Of a DNA stretch of 64,000 nucleotides, positions 1-7,910 are shown one piece after another. Within the stretch, counting starts at the first letter, position 1. Every line of letters starts with the position of its first letter. The stretch spans positions 1,860,001 to 1,924,000 of the forward strand of contig CBDBJR010000002.1 of assembly GCA_965206445.1 (NCBI GenBank), in the 5' to 3' direction. The notes beneath the pieces are model-generated. The model was not told the origin of the DNA and searched no databases. It saw only the letters and a list, made by a program, of their open reading frames with translations. This stretch comes from CBDBJR01 sp965206445. Its GTDB lineage: Bacteria > Pseudomonadota > Gammaproteobacteria > Arenicellales > Poriferihabitantaceae. The translations under genes and the position numbers were made by a program.

Positions 1-797
1 CTGTGGCAGTTGTTGGAAGCCGAATTGTATCGGAGTTTGCAGACCGAGGCTATGGTGGGGAATGACGGTGTTATATTCGACCAGCCAGGCGGCCATTTTG
101 CGGTTAAACAAGGCCAGGTCAGTGAACAGCAAGTCGGCGTGATAATCCACGAACTGCTCCTGTATGGTGCGGTTGAAGCGCTCACAATGGGCATTCATTT
201 TGGGTGACCTGGGGTAAGCCCACCAATGGACAATACCGAGCTGATTAAGGCGTTGGTGGAAATCGCCCATGAACTCAGAACCGTTATCGGAGAGCAGGAA
301 TTGCGGTTGCACGGGCAGCAGGTCGGTGAGCGCCTCCAGAACGATGGTGGTGTTGCGGCTGGTAGCGGAATTGGCCGCAAAGGCAATGGCAAAGCGGCTG
401 TTGGGGTCGATAAAGGTGAACAGGTAGCGGCGGATGCCGTCGCGCAGGCGCATCACGGTATCACAGGCAAACAGGGCCAGTGGCGGCGACCGGTAGTGTC
501 TGGGTTTGCGTGTTTTGCGGGTACGCAGCAGCGGTTTGAGGCGCCCGGTGGGTGAGATACGCGCGGGAGCGTGGCGCATTTTATGCGGGTCTTTGGCAAT
601 AATGCGCCCGATGGTGGAGACGCTCGGCAGCGCCAGTCGCCGCTGTGCGCACCAGTCGCGTAATAATACATGGAGTTTGGCCTTGCCGAGGTTGGGGTAT
701 TGTCGGCGCAATTGCCGGATTTGCTCGCTCAGGACCGGTGGCGTGGCCGGTCGCCTGCGCCGGTGCGGTACACAGGATTTAGGCGTGAGCGCGGCGG
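1..797 (-). mobile_element. Integrase-core (DDE) transposase, N-terminus replaced, C-terminus cut by window edge
   Basis: The minus strand is open from about 795 down to base 1 in the frame whose codons end at base 1. It encodes an rve-type catalytic core. The first Asp lies in FACDTVMRLRDG, followed by YLFTFIDPNSRFA; the second Asp is in LLSDNGSEF; the third acidic residue is in CERFNRTIQEQF. An upstream Arg-rich, helix-turn-helix-like stretch (LSEQIRQLRRQYPNLGKAKL) resembles IS481-like and related integrase transposases. No stop is seen before the window edge. The natural N-terminus is missing: the frame runs into a cysS fragment. Terminal inverted repeats cannot be seen. The family is clear; the exact IS group is not. 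Confidence 0.8.
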
Positions 798-1194
798 CGG
801 CGGATGCCGGGGGCAGTTTGCTCAGGGCCAGATAGAGCCGGGTCAGCCCGCTGCGGGCGTTGTCCAATGCGCCGTCGGCGTAATTCAGCGGGCTGCGGTA
901 ATGGCTGGTCAGCATCATAAACCGGATAATCTCGCCCATGCGCTGCGGCCGGTCGTCGCGCTCGAGGATTTCCCGGATGGTGAGAAAATTGCCCAGCGAT
1001 TTCGCCATTTTTTCATCGTCCACCTGCACATAGCCGTTGTGCATCCACAGGTTGGCGAAGCGCTCGCCGGTCGCGCCTTCGCTTTGCGCAATCTCGTTTT
1101 CATAGCGCGGGAATTTAAGGTCGGCAGTGGTCAGACCCGGCACCTCGGCAACGGTGCGGGCGCTGCTTTCAGGATGGTCAGAATTGGTTTGAAA
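798..1194 (-). pseudogene. Duplicated internal piece of cysS, in frame with the adjoining transposase
   Basis: Bases about 800-1127 are nearly identical to 6752-7080 inside cysS and cover roughly residues 227-336 of cysteinyl-tRNA synthetase, including the KMAKS loop. The HHENEIA motif of the real gene (zinc-site His and Glu) reads RYENEIA here, and RDVRPQR reads RDDRPQR, so the copy has drifted. No catalytic N-terminal half is present. The frame is open from an in-frame stop at 1195-1197 through the whole fragment and straight into the transposase. A GTG near 1144 or internal ATGs could start translation. This is a dead cysS fragment as a synthetase; whether the fused frame is expressed is unknown. 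Confidence 0.8.
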
Positions 1195-1211
1195 TCACGG
1201 GGATCCACAAA

Positions 1212-1856
1212 TTATTCATAAGAGGTCAGGTCATTGTCCTTAACAAAGATAACATTAGAGCCATCACTGAATTTAGGGCAGGCCTTCACGATAGAAATAT
1301 CCACATTTGCTTCCAGCTGGGTTCCTTCAACATCAACTACATTATACGTCAGTCCCTTTTTTCTAACTTGATATTCAAAGCTATCAGAAGAGTAGGCGTA
1401 AGCAATCAGCCCCTTAGGCTGCTTTTTATAAAATAAAGTGCGATCATTAGCTGCAATCCCATCAGCCTGAAACCCATCACAGGACTCGCCTGTAACCGCC
1501 TGACTGAGCTGTTTAGGGCCAGATATAAAGCTGAAGTCAATCCCAGCCAGCTTAGCATATTCTTCAGCTTTTTTTCGATGTTGTTGAACCGAGTCCAGAT
1601 ATCTGCGTTTACGGTCTCTACTATCTTGGGCTAAATCAGAAGAACCAGAGGTCATTGCCTCTGTGATTTTATCTGCGTCTGTTTGATATGCTTCGGCTAT
1701 TTCAAGATGATATTTTGCATTTTTAATGTACTCCGCTTTCTGAGCGGAGGTTACATCAGCATAAGACAGGGAGATATAGGGCAAGGGAGCATAAGACAGA
1801 GGTAAAAACAAAAATGAACAGAAAACAACCCAGGTGCGATATTTCTGTTTATTCAT
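1212..1856 (-). CDS. Secreted hypothetical protein
   Basis: A 214-residue protein of unrecognised family. The ATG at 1856 is chosen because GAGGAAA lies about 8 bases upstream and a signal peptide follows directly: MNKQ, basic residues, a hydrophobic stretch around residues 9-30 and SYADV as a likely cleavage site. The mature N-terminal third (residues about 35-100) is charged and helical (KAEYIKNAKYHLEIAEAY, later DSRDRKRRYLDSVQQHRKKA), so a coiled coil is plausible. The C-terminal half is mixed, with two Cys. Its ribosome-binding region lies inside a 26-bp copy of the 3' end of the neighbouring macro-effector gene, so the gene appears to have been joined here by rearrangement. Lower GC than the housekeeping genes. 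Confidence 0.6.
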   Translation of the reverse strand: MNKQKYRTWVVFCSFLFLPLSYAPLPYISLSYADVTSAQKAEYIKNAKYHLEIAEAYQTDADKITEAMTSGSSDLAQDSRDRKRRYLDSVQQHRKKAEEYAKLAGIDFSFISGPKQLSQAVTGESCDGFQADGIAANDRTLFYKKQPKGLIAYAYSSDSFEYQVRKKGLTYNVVDVEGTQLEANVDISIVKACPKFSDGSNVIFVKDNDLTSYE

Positions 1857-1857
1857 A

Positions 1858-1883
1858 ATCAATTTCCTCGAATTGGTTTGGAT
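1858..1883. repeat. 26-bp direct repeat (second copy 2243-2268)
   Basis: 24 of 26 bases match between 1858-1883 and 2243-2268. The second copy lies in the 3' coding end of the membrane-macro gene (residues PNQFEDID). The first overlaps the Shine-Dalgarno region of the secreted hypothetical gene. The two copies bracket the truncated TIR-like gene. Confidence 0.8.
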
Positions 1884-1967
1884 AGATGGGCGTCCGGTTC
1901 GCATGGTTGATTGTGCATAGACGCGCATAGCGTGTACGGCTGCCCTTTGATTGCGTTTTGACGGGCA

Positions 1968-2207
1968 TCATGTAAAACAAACCGCCGAGAATACCCAATT
2001 GTCGCACCGATGTCGTGTTCTTAATGTTGCTCTCTTGCTTGTATCGCGGACAGCAGGCGTCTTGTCATGACTGTTGATCATGAAGAAATCGTCATCCGGA
2101 TTGGCTGACCAAGCTCTCATAAGATTGTAGTAGTCCATATCGGACTGACCCGGTTTATTGGTGCCGTCTGCATGGAATGCGATGTATGTTCCGTTTCGAT
2201 ATGTCAT
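1968..2207 (-). pseudogene. Truncated ThsB-like TIR-family protein (Thoeris sensor remnant)
   Basis: Only about 65 of 79 residues look native: MTYRNGTYIAFHADG, then SDMDYYNLMRAW and FFMINSHDKTPAVRDTS. This pattern matches the N-terminus of the TIR-like family (PF08937 type) that includes Thoeris ThsB. Intact members are roughly 180-200 residues, and the later part carrying the catalytic region is missing: the frame degenerates after SKRATLR and stops. It starts 2 bp after the stop of the macro-domain gene on the same strand, as expected for an operon pair. From memory of the family I am fairly sure of the assignment; it is almost certainly non-functional. Confidence 0.6.
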
Positions 2208-2209
2208 AA

Positions 2210-3115
2210 TTATTCATTCCAATATTGTTTAACGGCTCGCAGATCAATATCCTCGAATTGATTTGGATGAAGAACTATGCGGATTACCCCCGTGATTTTT
2301 TTCACCTTCGTCGCTGTGATTGCAGAAAGGACGATTAGATTCAATAAGTCGCGAGGTGGCAAGCCAACTCCTGAAATGCCGTCGCCTATCAGTGGTACAT
2401 TCAGTGGGTCTCCGCCCGCTTCATTTCGTGCCCCCTCCCACAAACCGTGCATCGCCATCCACATCGTTTTTACATCAGATTCGGCTTTACACGTTTTTAA
2501 AACGGCCCTCGCATTTGCGAATATAATATATTTGTCGTTGCCAAATTCTATGAAAGCTGTAGTCCCGATCCGAAATTTTTTCGCTTTGCCGTTAGGTTTT
2601 TTGGCCACGTCATGGATGTATTTTTGGTCCTGATCGCATTCTTGCAATTTCTCCTCCAACTGTTTATCAAATTCTTTAGCTTTAACTTTTCCAATGAAAT
2701 CCTTGATCAGAAGCTTTCCTAGTAGACTTCCTTTGGCTACAGGAACACCAATCTCACTTTCAAAAAACTCCGTGGCGCCGATACCTCGCAATCCATTTTT
2801 ATCAAACAAATCTCCGAACAAGACTTCTATTTTCGTGCCCGTCATCGGGATTTTGATAACAATTCTGGAAAATGCCCAAGATCGATAGAGACCAAAAGCC
2901 ACACTAAGCAAAATCAATGACGTGTAAGCGTAAGGATTTTGAAAAACGAGACTATCTCCAGTTTTAAGACACGGAAAGAAGTTCGAACAGAGGCGCGAAA
3001 CGCCTTCGACTAACGTAATAATGGTGCTGAAAGCAGCAACAGTCTCGAGCAGGACTAGCTTAGGGCGGCGCCGAAACCCGCACCACAATTTGTAACATAT
3101 TTTCGTTGGCTTCAT
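2210..3115 (-). CDS. Membrane-anchored macro-domain protein, ThsA-like (type II Thoeris effector)
   Basis: 301 residues. Two hydrophobic segments near the N-terminus (about 20-42 and 62-80) are followed by a soluble domain from about residue 88. That domain starts with IKIPMTGTKIEVLFGDLFD and ends with a glycine-rich loop (PLIGDGISGVGLP). The layout (two membrane helices plus a ThsA-type macro domain) is that of the effector of type II Thoeris anti-phage systems, where the macro domain senses a nucleotide signal made by the TIR partner and the membrane part kills or arrests the cell. The gene is intact by length and is followed after 2 bp by a truncated TIR-like gene. Without a working sensor it may be an orphan. 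Family assignment is from recognition of the pattern, not a search. Confidence 0.6.
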   Translation of the reverse strand: MKPTKICYKLWCGFRRRPKLVLLETVAAFSTIITLVEGVSRLCSNFFPCLKTGDSLVFQNPYAYTSLILLSVAFGLYRSWAFSRIVIKIPMTGTKIEVLFGDLFDKNGLRGIGATEFFESEIGVPVAKGSLLGKLLIKDFIGKVKAKEFDKQLEEKLQECDQDQKYIHDVAKKPNGKAKKFRIGTTAFIEFGNDKYIIFANARAVLKTCKAESDVKTMWMAMHGLWEGARNEAGGDPLNVPLIGDGISGVGLPPRDLLNLIVLSAITATKVKKITGVIRIVLHPNQFEDIDLRAVKQYWNE

Positions 3116-3192
3116 AGTTTGTTCTCCAGTGTTTGATAAAATTCATTTTTTCCAGTATAGCAGATTGCCCTGCTTATCGATATTTACTGTAT

Positions 3193-3316
3193 GGATCGGT
3201 GAAATCAACCCCGAAGTGCAACCAGTGGTGCTATGCCGGATAGTGCTTAATTTGGCGTTTTCAGGTCAAGATATTTTGCGGTCGGTGGTTAAGTTGGTGG
3301 ACTGTTCTAGCCAACT
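3193..3316. repeat. Dispersed repeat of about 125 bp (second copy near 39012-39134)
   Basis: The stretch beginning CAACCCCGAAGTGCAACCAG and ending near GTTGGTGGACTG recurs at about 39012-39134 with scattered mismatches. Its first bases also resemble the start of the ankyrin type II spacers. No ORF is convincing in it. It is probably a remnant of an unidentified mobile element. Confidence 0.6.
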
Positions 3317-3478
3317 GCGAGGGGCAACGGGGTATTCTGGACTACATTGTGATGTTTTATAACAGCCGGCAGCGGCATTCGTATCTGGATTATGTGAGTC
3401 CCAATCAGCACGAAGCCGCGATGACTGGATTGAAAAAAGCCGCTTAACTGGGATATCACAAAATGCTTGACCATTCCG
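3317..3478 (+). mobile_element. IS3-family OrfB 3' tail, remnant
   Basis: The stretch encodes GILDYIVMFYNSRQRHSYL, then a short tail ending in GLKKAA and a stop, matching the last 40 or so residues of OrfB of the complete IS at 52475-53738. The right end (...TGCTTGACCATTCC) is also conserved, so this is the right terminus of the same IS. The rest of the element is absent. Confidence 0.85.
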
Positions 3479-3684
3479 ACCTTAGTCAACTCAAAACCTG
3501 CCTTGAAACCGCGCATAACTTTCACATTTCCAAAGAAGAGGCGCATGCCATTTTTGCCGCACAGCAAGCGATAATCGAACGACATTGGTATTCAGTGTGC
3601 GATCAGGCTCGACTGGGTGAGGTAGATAAAAGACTGCTGTGGAAAAGGCAGTTTCTCAATCCTTTTTCGATTATCAGTGAGTAA
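3479..3684 (+). pseudogene. HipA-type kinase toxin, C-terminal fragment
   Basis: About 68 residues directly after the IS right end. The end, WYSVCDQARLGEVDKRLLW then RQFLNPFSI, is characteristic of the C-terminus of HipA-family serine/threonine kinases of HipBA toxin-antitoxin modules. No kinase core and no hipB-like antitoxin are visible. The only upstream ATG lies in the IS terminus. The IS insertion or a later deletion evidently removed the rest of the gene. Confidence 0.6.
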
Positions 3685-3722
3685 GCATACGGTGGATCAT
3701 GGTTGCGTTTACATGAATACTC

Positions 3723-4178
3723 TTAACCTTTAATTCTTTTTTCAATGCGTTGATCACTGCATACCTTACAATTAAGCTGCCTTAATTTTTTAAGTGAAAT
3801 GGAATGCAAATTATTTTTTGTTACTTGGCGACCTTCCAAGATTTTTTTTATTATTTTTCCCGGCCCATTGAATATCTCTTCGTGAGATCCATCCTTACAC
3901 ACCTTAATACCTAGATAGTACGCCGGTATGTGGTCACAAGGAAAAGTTAGCGAGTTTTTCATTGTCGTTTTTATTTGAACCTTTCTACCCTCTGGCGTCT
4001 CACCATCGTAATGCTTCTTAAGCTTCTTATAAAGCTTTATATCGTAGTTCTGCTCGACCAATATTTCACCAATATCCCCCACCAAGCGACCATCAAGTGT
4101 AAATTTCTTCTTTGGATAGCTATTCTGAAGCTCAGCAACAATTTTGAGCAATTCTTTTACCGCGCAAGCAATATTCAT
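3723..4178 (-). CDS. DUF6998-like protein, possible PD-(D/E)xK fold
   Basis: 151 residues. The arrangement FTLDGRLVGDIGEILVE, then TPEGRKVQIKTTMK and later EEIFNGPG, fits the small DUF6998-type family. The GDIGE and QIKTT elements look like the acidic and Asp/Glu-x-Lys parts of a PD-(D/E)xK nuclease-like fold. No target is known. It is AT-rich compared with the housekeeping genes and sits between defence-type genes, which suggests horizontal acquisition. The C-terminus is very basic (DQRIEKRIKG). Confidence 0.5.
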   Translation of the reverse strand: MNIACAVKELLKIVAELQNSYPKKKFTLDGRLVGDIGEILVEQNYDIKLYKKLKKHYDGETPEGRKVQIKTTMKNSLTFPCDHIPAYYLGIKVCKDGSHEEIFNGPGKIIKKILEGRQVTKNNLHSISLKKLRQLNCKVCSDQRIEKRIKG

Positions 4179-4273
4179 GGCTGTATAATTAAATAGCTGC
4201 TTTTAAATTTATCGAGATAATGTGCATTTACTACGCTCATTTTCGCACAAAACTGCTCCATAATTTGGGCAGA

Positions 4274-5233
4274 TTACTGGCTTGTCATAAGCCTGCGAAG
4301 ACTAGCTGAAACATGATGGATATGAACGGTACTATCTGTTTTAATTAGTTTAAGGTGATCATTGGACTCTAAAACATCCAGAATATGATTAATAATTACA
4401 ATTGGTTGTTTAATTTTTTCTTGTATCAATAAATTTCTCTTAACGCCCTCATTAACAATTAGACTAACGACTCGATCTATAATTGGTGAGTAATCTGTTA
4501 AATATGATTGCGCATAATTATAAAAACCATAAGTGGTAACTTCGTAATAATGACAAGCATAGTTATCTCTGCCATCACCCATATATGTAAAAATATCTAT
4601 ATATCTATTTTGCTCAAGAATTTCGATCGAATCTTTTATTTCAGAGCAACTTAAACCTAATGAATCATCGTCACCAAATAATGATTTAGGATTAACTATG
4701 TTTTTGTTATTTTTGACGATATATTCGCAGAATTCTTTTAAAATCAAATTATCAGTTCTAGTCAGCCCATCAATTGCGTAATATGTTTTTGATGTATGAG
4801 GAGGCGGTTTACCTAAAGCAGGTTTGTCGGTAGTTCCAAAAATCGAAGATAAAACCCTCTTAAAGCTACTATAGTAATTATCTAAATCTGTAATAGGTTC
4901 CCATAAAGTTGAAGTTAATGATTCTGGAACTTTACATTCATCAAGAACAATTGGAATGATTCTGGTTCCTTTTGATAGTTTTGAAACAACACTTGCGTTC
5001 AACTCTTCACGAACCCAAGGTTTAGTGACACTGTGATTTGATAAGATAATTATTACAGCCCTGGCTTCTTTTATGCCTTCTTCAAATATTTTATCAACCA
5101 AGCTATCTCCAGGCAGCATTTCCCATCTATCAAGCCAAACATCAACCCCATTCTCTCGCAACTTTGTTGCAAAACCAGTGACAAACCTATCTTTATCTTC
5201 ACTAGCGTGACTTATAAATACTTTAGGATGCAT
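4274..5233 (-). CDS. TIR-domain protein with C-terminal helical/winged-helix-like region
   Basis: 319 residues. Residues 3-125 are a TIR domain: KVFISHASEDKD, VDVWLDRWEMLPGDS, a hydrophobic strand AVIIILSNHS, and WVREELNA in which Glu77 is at the expected position of the catalytic glutamate of NAD-consuming TIR enzymes. Residues about 150-319 are helix-rich and end in repeats of the type IDRVVSLIVNEG and INHILDVLESN, suggesting winged-helix-like segments. There is no transmembrane segment. The gene is AT-rich, stands alone on its strand, and lies near the Thoeris remnant. It may be a stand-alone abortive-infection enzyme or half of a lost system. Confidence 0.75.
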   Translation of the reverse strand: MHPKVFISHASEDKDRFVTGFATKLRENGVDVWLDRWEMLPGDSLVDKIFEEGIKEARAVIIILSNHSVTKPWVREELNASVVSKLSKGTRIIPIVLDECKVPESLTSTLWEPITDLDNYYSSFKRVLSSIFGTTDKPALGKPPPHTSKTYYAIDGLTRTDNLILKEFCEYIVKNNKNIVNPKSLFGDDDSLGLSCSEIKDSIEILEQNRYIDIFTYMGDGRDNYACHYYEVTTYGFYNYAQSYLTDYSPIIDRVVSLIVNEGVKRNLLIQEKIKQPIVIINHILDVLESNDHLKLIKTDSTVHIHHVSASLRRLMTSQ

Positions 5234-5286
5234 AGATACTCCGTTTTGCGCTTAAAATGTTATCTTCACTAGCGTAACTTACAAAT

Positions 5287-5470
5287 CAACATAGGAAGGA
5301 TAACCGCCCTTTTTCCCGAAATCGAGCGGATGCCATCGCGCAGGCGCACCACAGTATTGCAGGCGATCAGGGACAGTGGTGGCGGTGGTGTTGGGTTTGT
5401 GGGTGTTGCGCGTGCGGGGTACCGACACGACCGGGACGGCACGCCAAATCTCCAACTGGATGCCGTGACC
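5287..5470 (-). pseudogene. Relic of a second integrase-core transposase
   Basis: One frame reads IACNTVVRLRDGIRSI, matching FACDTVMRLRDGIRRY of the transposase at 1-797, with an Arg/Pro-rich lead-in also shared. The first catalytic Asp is changed to Asn and the flanking reading frame is shifted. No terminal repeats or second half remain. Confidence 0.65.
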
Positions 5471-5519
5471 AAACCGTTGAAAAAGAAATTTCTCAGGCCA
5501 GGCACGCCACAAAACGGCT

Positions 5520-5885
5520 TCACGCTACCACGCCTTTATCAGACCACACCGCGTACTCGTTGCCGTTGGGGTCGCCAAAGTGAAAGCGGCGCCCGCCGGG
5601 AAATGAGAACATCGGTTTGACAATCGAGCCGCCGGCCTGCTCTATCCTGACCCGGGTTTGCTCCAGGTTTTTGCTGTAGAAAACGATCAGTGCGCTGCCA
5701 TTGTGGGTGGAGGCGGACAGGTCGGATTGGAAGAACCCCCCGTCAATGCCGGCGTTCGAGAAGGCGGTATATTCGGGCCCGTAATCGACAAACGACCAGC
5801 CGAAGACCTCGGCGAAGAATCTCTTGGTTGCTTCCAGGTCTTTCGCCGGAAATTCCACGTAGGTTATTTTTTCGTGGCGCTTCAT
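5520..5885 (-). CDS. VOC-family (glyoxalase/bleomycin-resistance-like) protein
   Basis: 121 residues, the normal size for a single-module vicinal oxygen chelate protein. Recognisable parts are the opening beta strand ITYVEFPAKDLEATKRFF, AEVFGW, a central SALIVFYSKN strand and the closing RRFHFGDPNGNEYAVW motif with a metal-ligand-type Glu. The family includes glyoxalase I, dioxygenases and drug-binding proteins; nothing here identifies the substrate. It is the first non-decayed chromosomal gene to the right of the accessory patch. No strong Shine-Dalgarno is seen. Confidence 0.85.
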   Translation of the reverse strand: MKRHEKITYVEFPAKDLEATKRFFAEVFGWSFVDYGPEYTAFSNAGIDGGFFQSDLSASTHNGSALIVFYSKNLEQTRVRIEQAGGSIVKPMFSFPGGRRFHFGDPNGNEYAVWSDKGVVA

Positions 5886-6073
5886 TGTTGACTTGCACGG
5901 GTGGGGAGATGCATCTGCCTGATCACGTAATCATCTATCCGGGAAATGTCTATCGGCTATCGCGATCCGGCCGGCATTCTGTGGCAAACAAAGGTAGGAA
6001 AACAGCGCACGGCTAAGAAAGCCGAAGACCGTTATTTGCCAAGGACAACAGCCGTCTCTTCAATCTATGGCGT

Positions 6074-6150
6074 TGGTAGCGGGGGCAGGATTTGAACCTG
6101 CGACCTTCGGGTTATGAGCCCGACGAGCTGCCAGACTGCTCCACCCCGCA
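6074..6150 (-). tRNA. Initiator tRNA-Met (CAT)
   Basis: A 77-nt cloverleaf with encoded CCA. The anticodon loop CTCATAA is closed by a GGG/CCC run, which is an initiator hallmark. The first base pair of the acceptor stem is a mismatch (T1 opposite T72), also as expected for tRNA-fMet. The D arm (GGAGCAGTCTGGCAGCTC) and T arm (GGTTCAAATCC) are standard. It lies about 190 bp downstream of cysS on the same strand. Confidence 0.95.
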
Positions 6151-6340
6151 CCTGTCGGCGGGTAATGTAATCGACAGCCCGGCAGATTGCAAGTGCGCTG
6201 GCAAAGATAGTCGAAAAATAAATCACCCTGTCATAAGCCCATCACCGCCCGGGCGCGGCCAGCCTCAAGCACCTGCCGACCGTGAATCCGTGATGTCACC
6301 CGGGAACCGGAAACGAGCGCGCCGCCCACTCCGCATCGCT

Positions 6341-7759
6341 TCAGGTTTTCCGCCAGCTGGTGATATTGCCGCTATCTTCCAGCACCACGCCCAGATCGTC
6401 CAGCCGGCGGCGAATCCGGTCCGCTTCGTCCCAGTCCTTGTTGCTGCGGGCGGTAGCGCGCTGCGCGACCAACTGCTCGATTTGGCGGGTCAGCTGATCG
6501 TCTCCGGTGGATTGCAGATCGAGAAATTCCGCCGGGGGAAGGTGTAATAGCCCGAGGCTGGCCGCCAGTTTTCGCAGCGTATCGCCGAGCACGGCGGCCC
6601 GGCTTGACTGCCCGGCATCCAGCGCCTGATTGATTTCTCTGACCACATCAAACAGCACCGAAATCGCCCGCGGGGTGTTGAAATCATCCTGCATATATTG
6701 GTGGAAGCGGTCGGCATGCGGCGATGGCGCGGGGTGCGCCGTCGCGTCGGTGGCGGATGCCGGGGGCAGTTTGCTCAGGGCCAGATAGAGCCGGGTCAGC
6801 CCGCTGCGGGCGTTGTCCAATGCGCCGTCGGCGTAGTTCAGCGGGCTGCGGTAATGGCTGGTCAGCATCATAAACCGGATAATCTCGCCCATGCGCTGCG
6901 GCCGGACGTCGCGTTCGAGAATTTCCCGGATGGTGAGAAAATTGCCCAGCGATTTCGCCATTTTTTCATCGTCCACCTGCACATAGCCGTTGTGCATCCA
7001 CAGGTTGGCGAAACGCTCGCCGGTCGCGCCTTCGCTTTGCGCAATCTCGTTTTCATGGTGCGGGAATTTAAGGTCGGCGCCGCCGGCATGGATGTCGAAA
7101 TGATTGCCCAGGCAGCAGATCGACATGGCCGAGCATTCGATATGCCAGCCCGGACGGCCTGCGCCCCACGGCGAGGGCCAGCTTGGCTCGCCCGGTTTGG
7201 CGCGCTTCCACAAGACAAAATCCAGCGGGTCGTGCTTGTCCTCGTCGGCGGCCACCCGGGCACCGACACGCAGGTCGTCCACGCTCTTGCCGGACAACGC
7301 GCCGTAGCCCGGGAACCGCCTGACGCGAAAATACAGGTCGCCGTTGTCGGCCGCATACGCCAGGTCGTTGTCGAGCAGGCGCTGGATCAGCTGCAAAATC
7401 TGCGGAATATGCTCGGTGGCGCGGGGCTCCTCATCCGGCGGCAGCACGCCCAGCAGGTGAATGTCCCGCTGCATCTCGTCAATGTACTGCGCGGCGAGTT
7501 GCAGCGCGTCCAGGCCGGCTTCATTCGCCCGACGGATGATCTTGTCGTCAATATCGGTAATATTGCGCACGTATCTGACCCGATAGCCGCACTCCCGCAG
7601 GTACCGGACGACCATGTCGAACACCACCAGCACCCGCGCGTGCCCCAGGTGGCACAGGTCGTAGACGGTCATGCCGCAAACATACAGGCCGACCTGGCCC
7701 GGCCGTATCGGGGTTAACGGCTGTTTGCGCCGACTCAGGCTGTCGAATATCTGTAACAC
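6341..7759 (-). CDS. cysS: Cysteinyl-tRNA synthetase
   Basis: Charges tRNA-Cys with cysteine in the cytoplasm. A GTG at 7759 is preferred as the start: it has GGGAG five bases upstream, and the product then begins VLQIFDSLSRRK as family members do, giving 472 residues, close to the usual 460. A longer frame upstream lacks a ribosome site. Visible motifs are Cys28 (zinc), HLGH at 37-40 (HIGH signature), the HHENEIAQSE zinc His/Glu motif, KMAKS (KMSKS loop), and a C-terminal DALR-type region ending with RIRRRLDDLGVVLEDS. A 330-bp piece of this gene is duplicated at the left edge of the window. Divergent from lpxH. Confidence 0.96.
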   Translation of the reverse strand: MLQIFDSLSRRKQPLTPIRPGQVGLYVCGMTVYDLCHLGHARVLVVFDMVVRYLRECGYRVRYVRNITDIDDKIIRRANEAGLDALQLAAQYIDEMQRDIHLLGVLPPDEEPRATEHIPQILQLIQRLLDNDLAYAADNGDLYFRVRRFPGYGALSGKSVDDLRVGARVAADEDKHDPLDFVLWKRAKPGEPSWPSPWGAGRPGWHIECSAMSICCLGNHFDIHAGGADLKFPHHENEIAQSEGATGERFANLWMHNGYVQVDDEKMAKSLGNFLTIREILERDVRPQRMGEIIRFMMLTSHYRSPLNYADGALDNARSGLTRLYLALSKLPPASATDATAHPAPSPHADRFHQYMQDDFNTPRAISVLFDVVREINQALDAGQSSRAAVLGDTLRKLAASLGLLHLPPAEFLDLQSTGDDQLTRQIEQLVAQRATARSNKDWDEADRIRRRLDDLGVVLEDSGNITSWRKT

Positions 7760-7910
7760 GGCTACTCCCGAGGGCGGCATAAAACCGGGTCTGCAATAAC
7801 GGATGGCCGAAAATTCATCAGCCGCGAGGAAAGCGGATGATATAATAGTTTCGCAGCACTTGCATCTATCGCCCCAGTGGCGGCACGCTATCAGCAGACC
7901 AACCGACACC

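Noticed and set aside
6698..7717. 339-codon plus-strand frame opposite cysS
   Set aside because: Antisense of a well-supported gene in high-GC DNA; product has no recognisable features.
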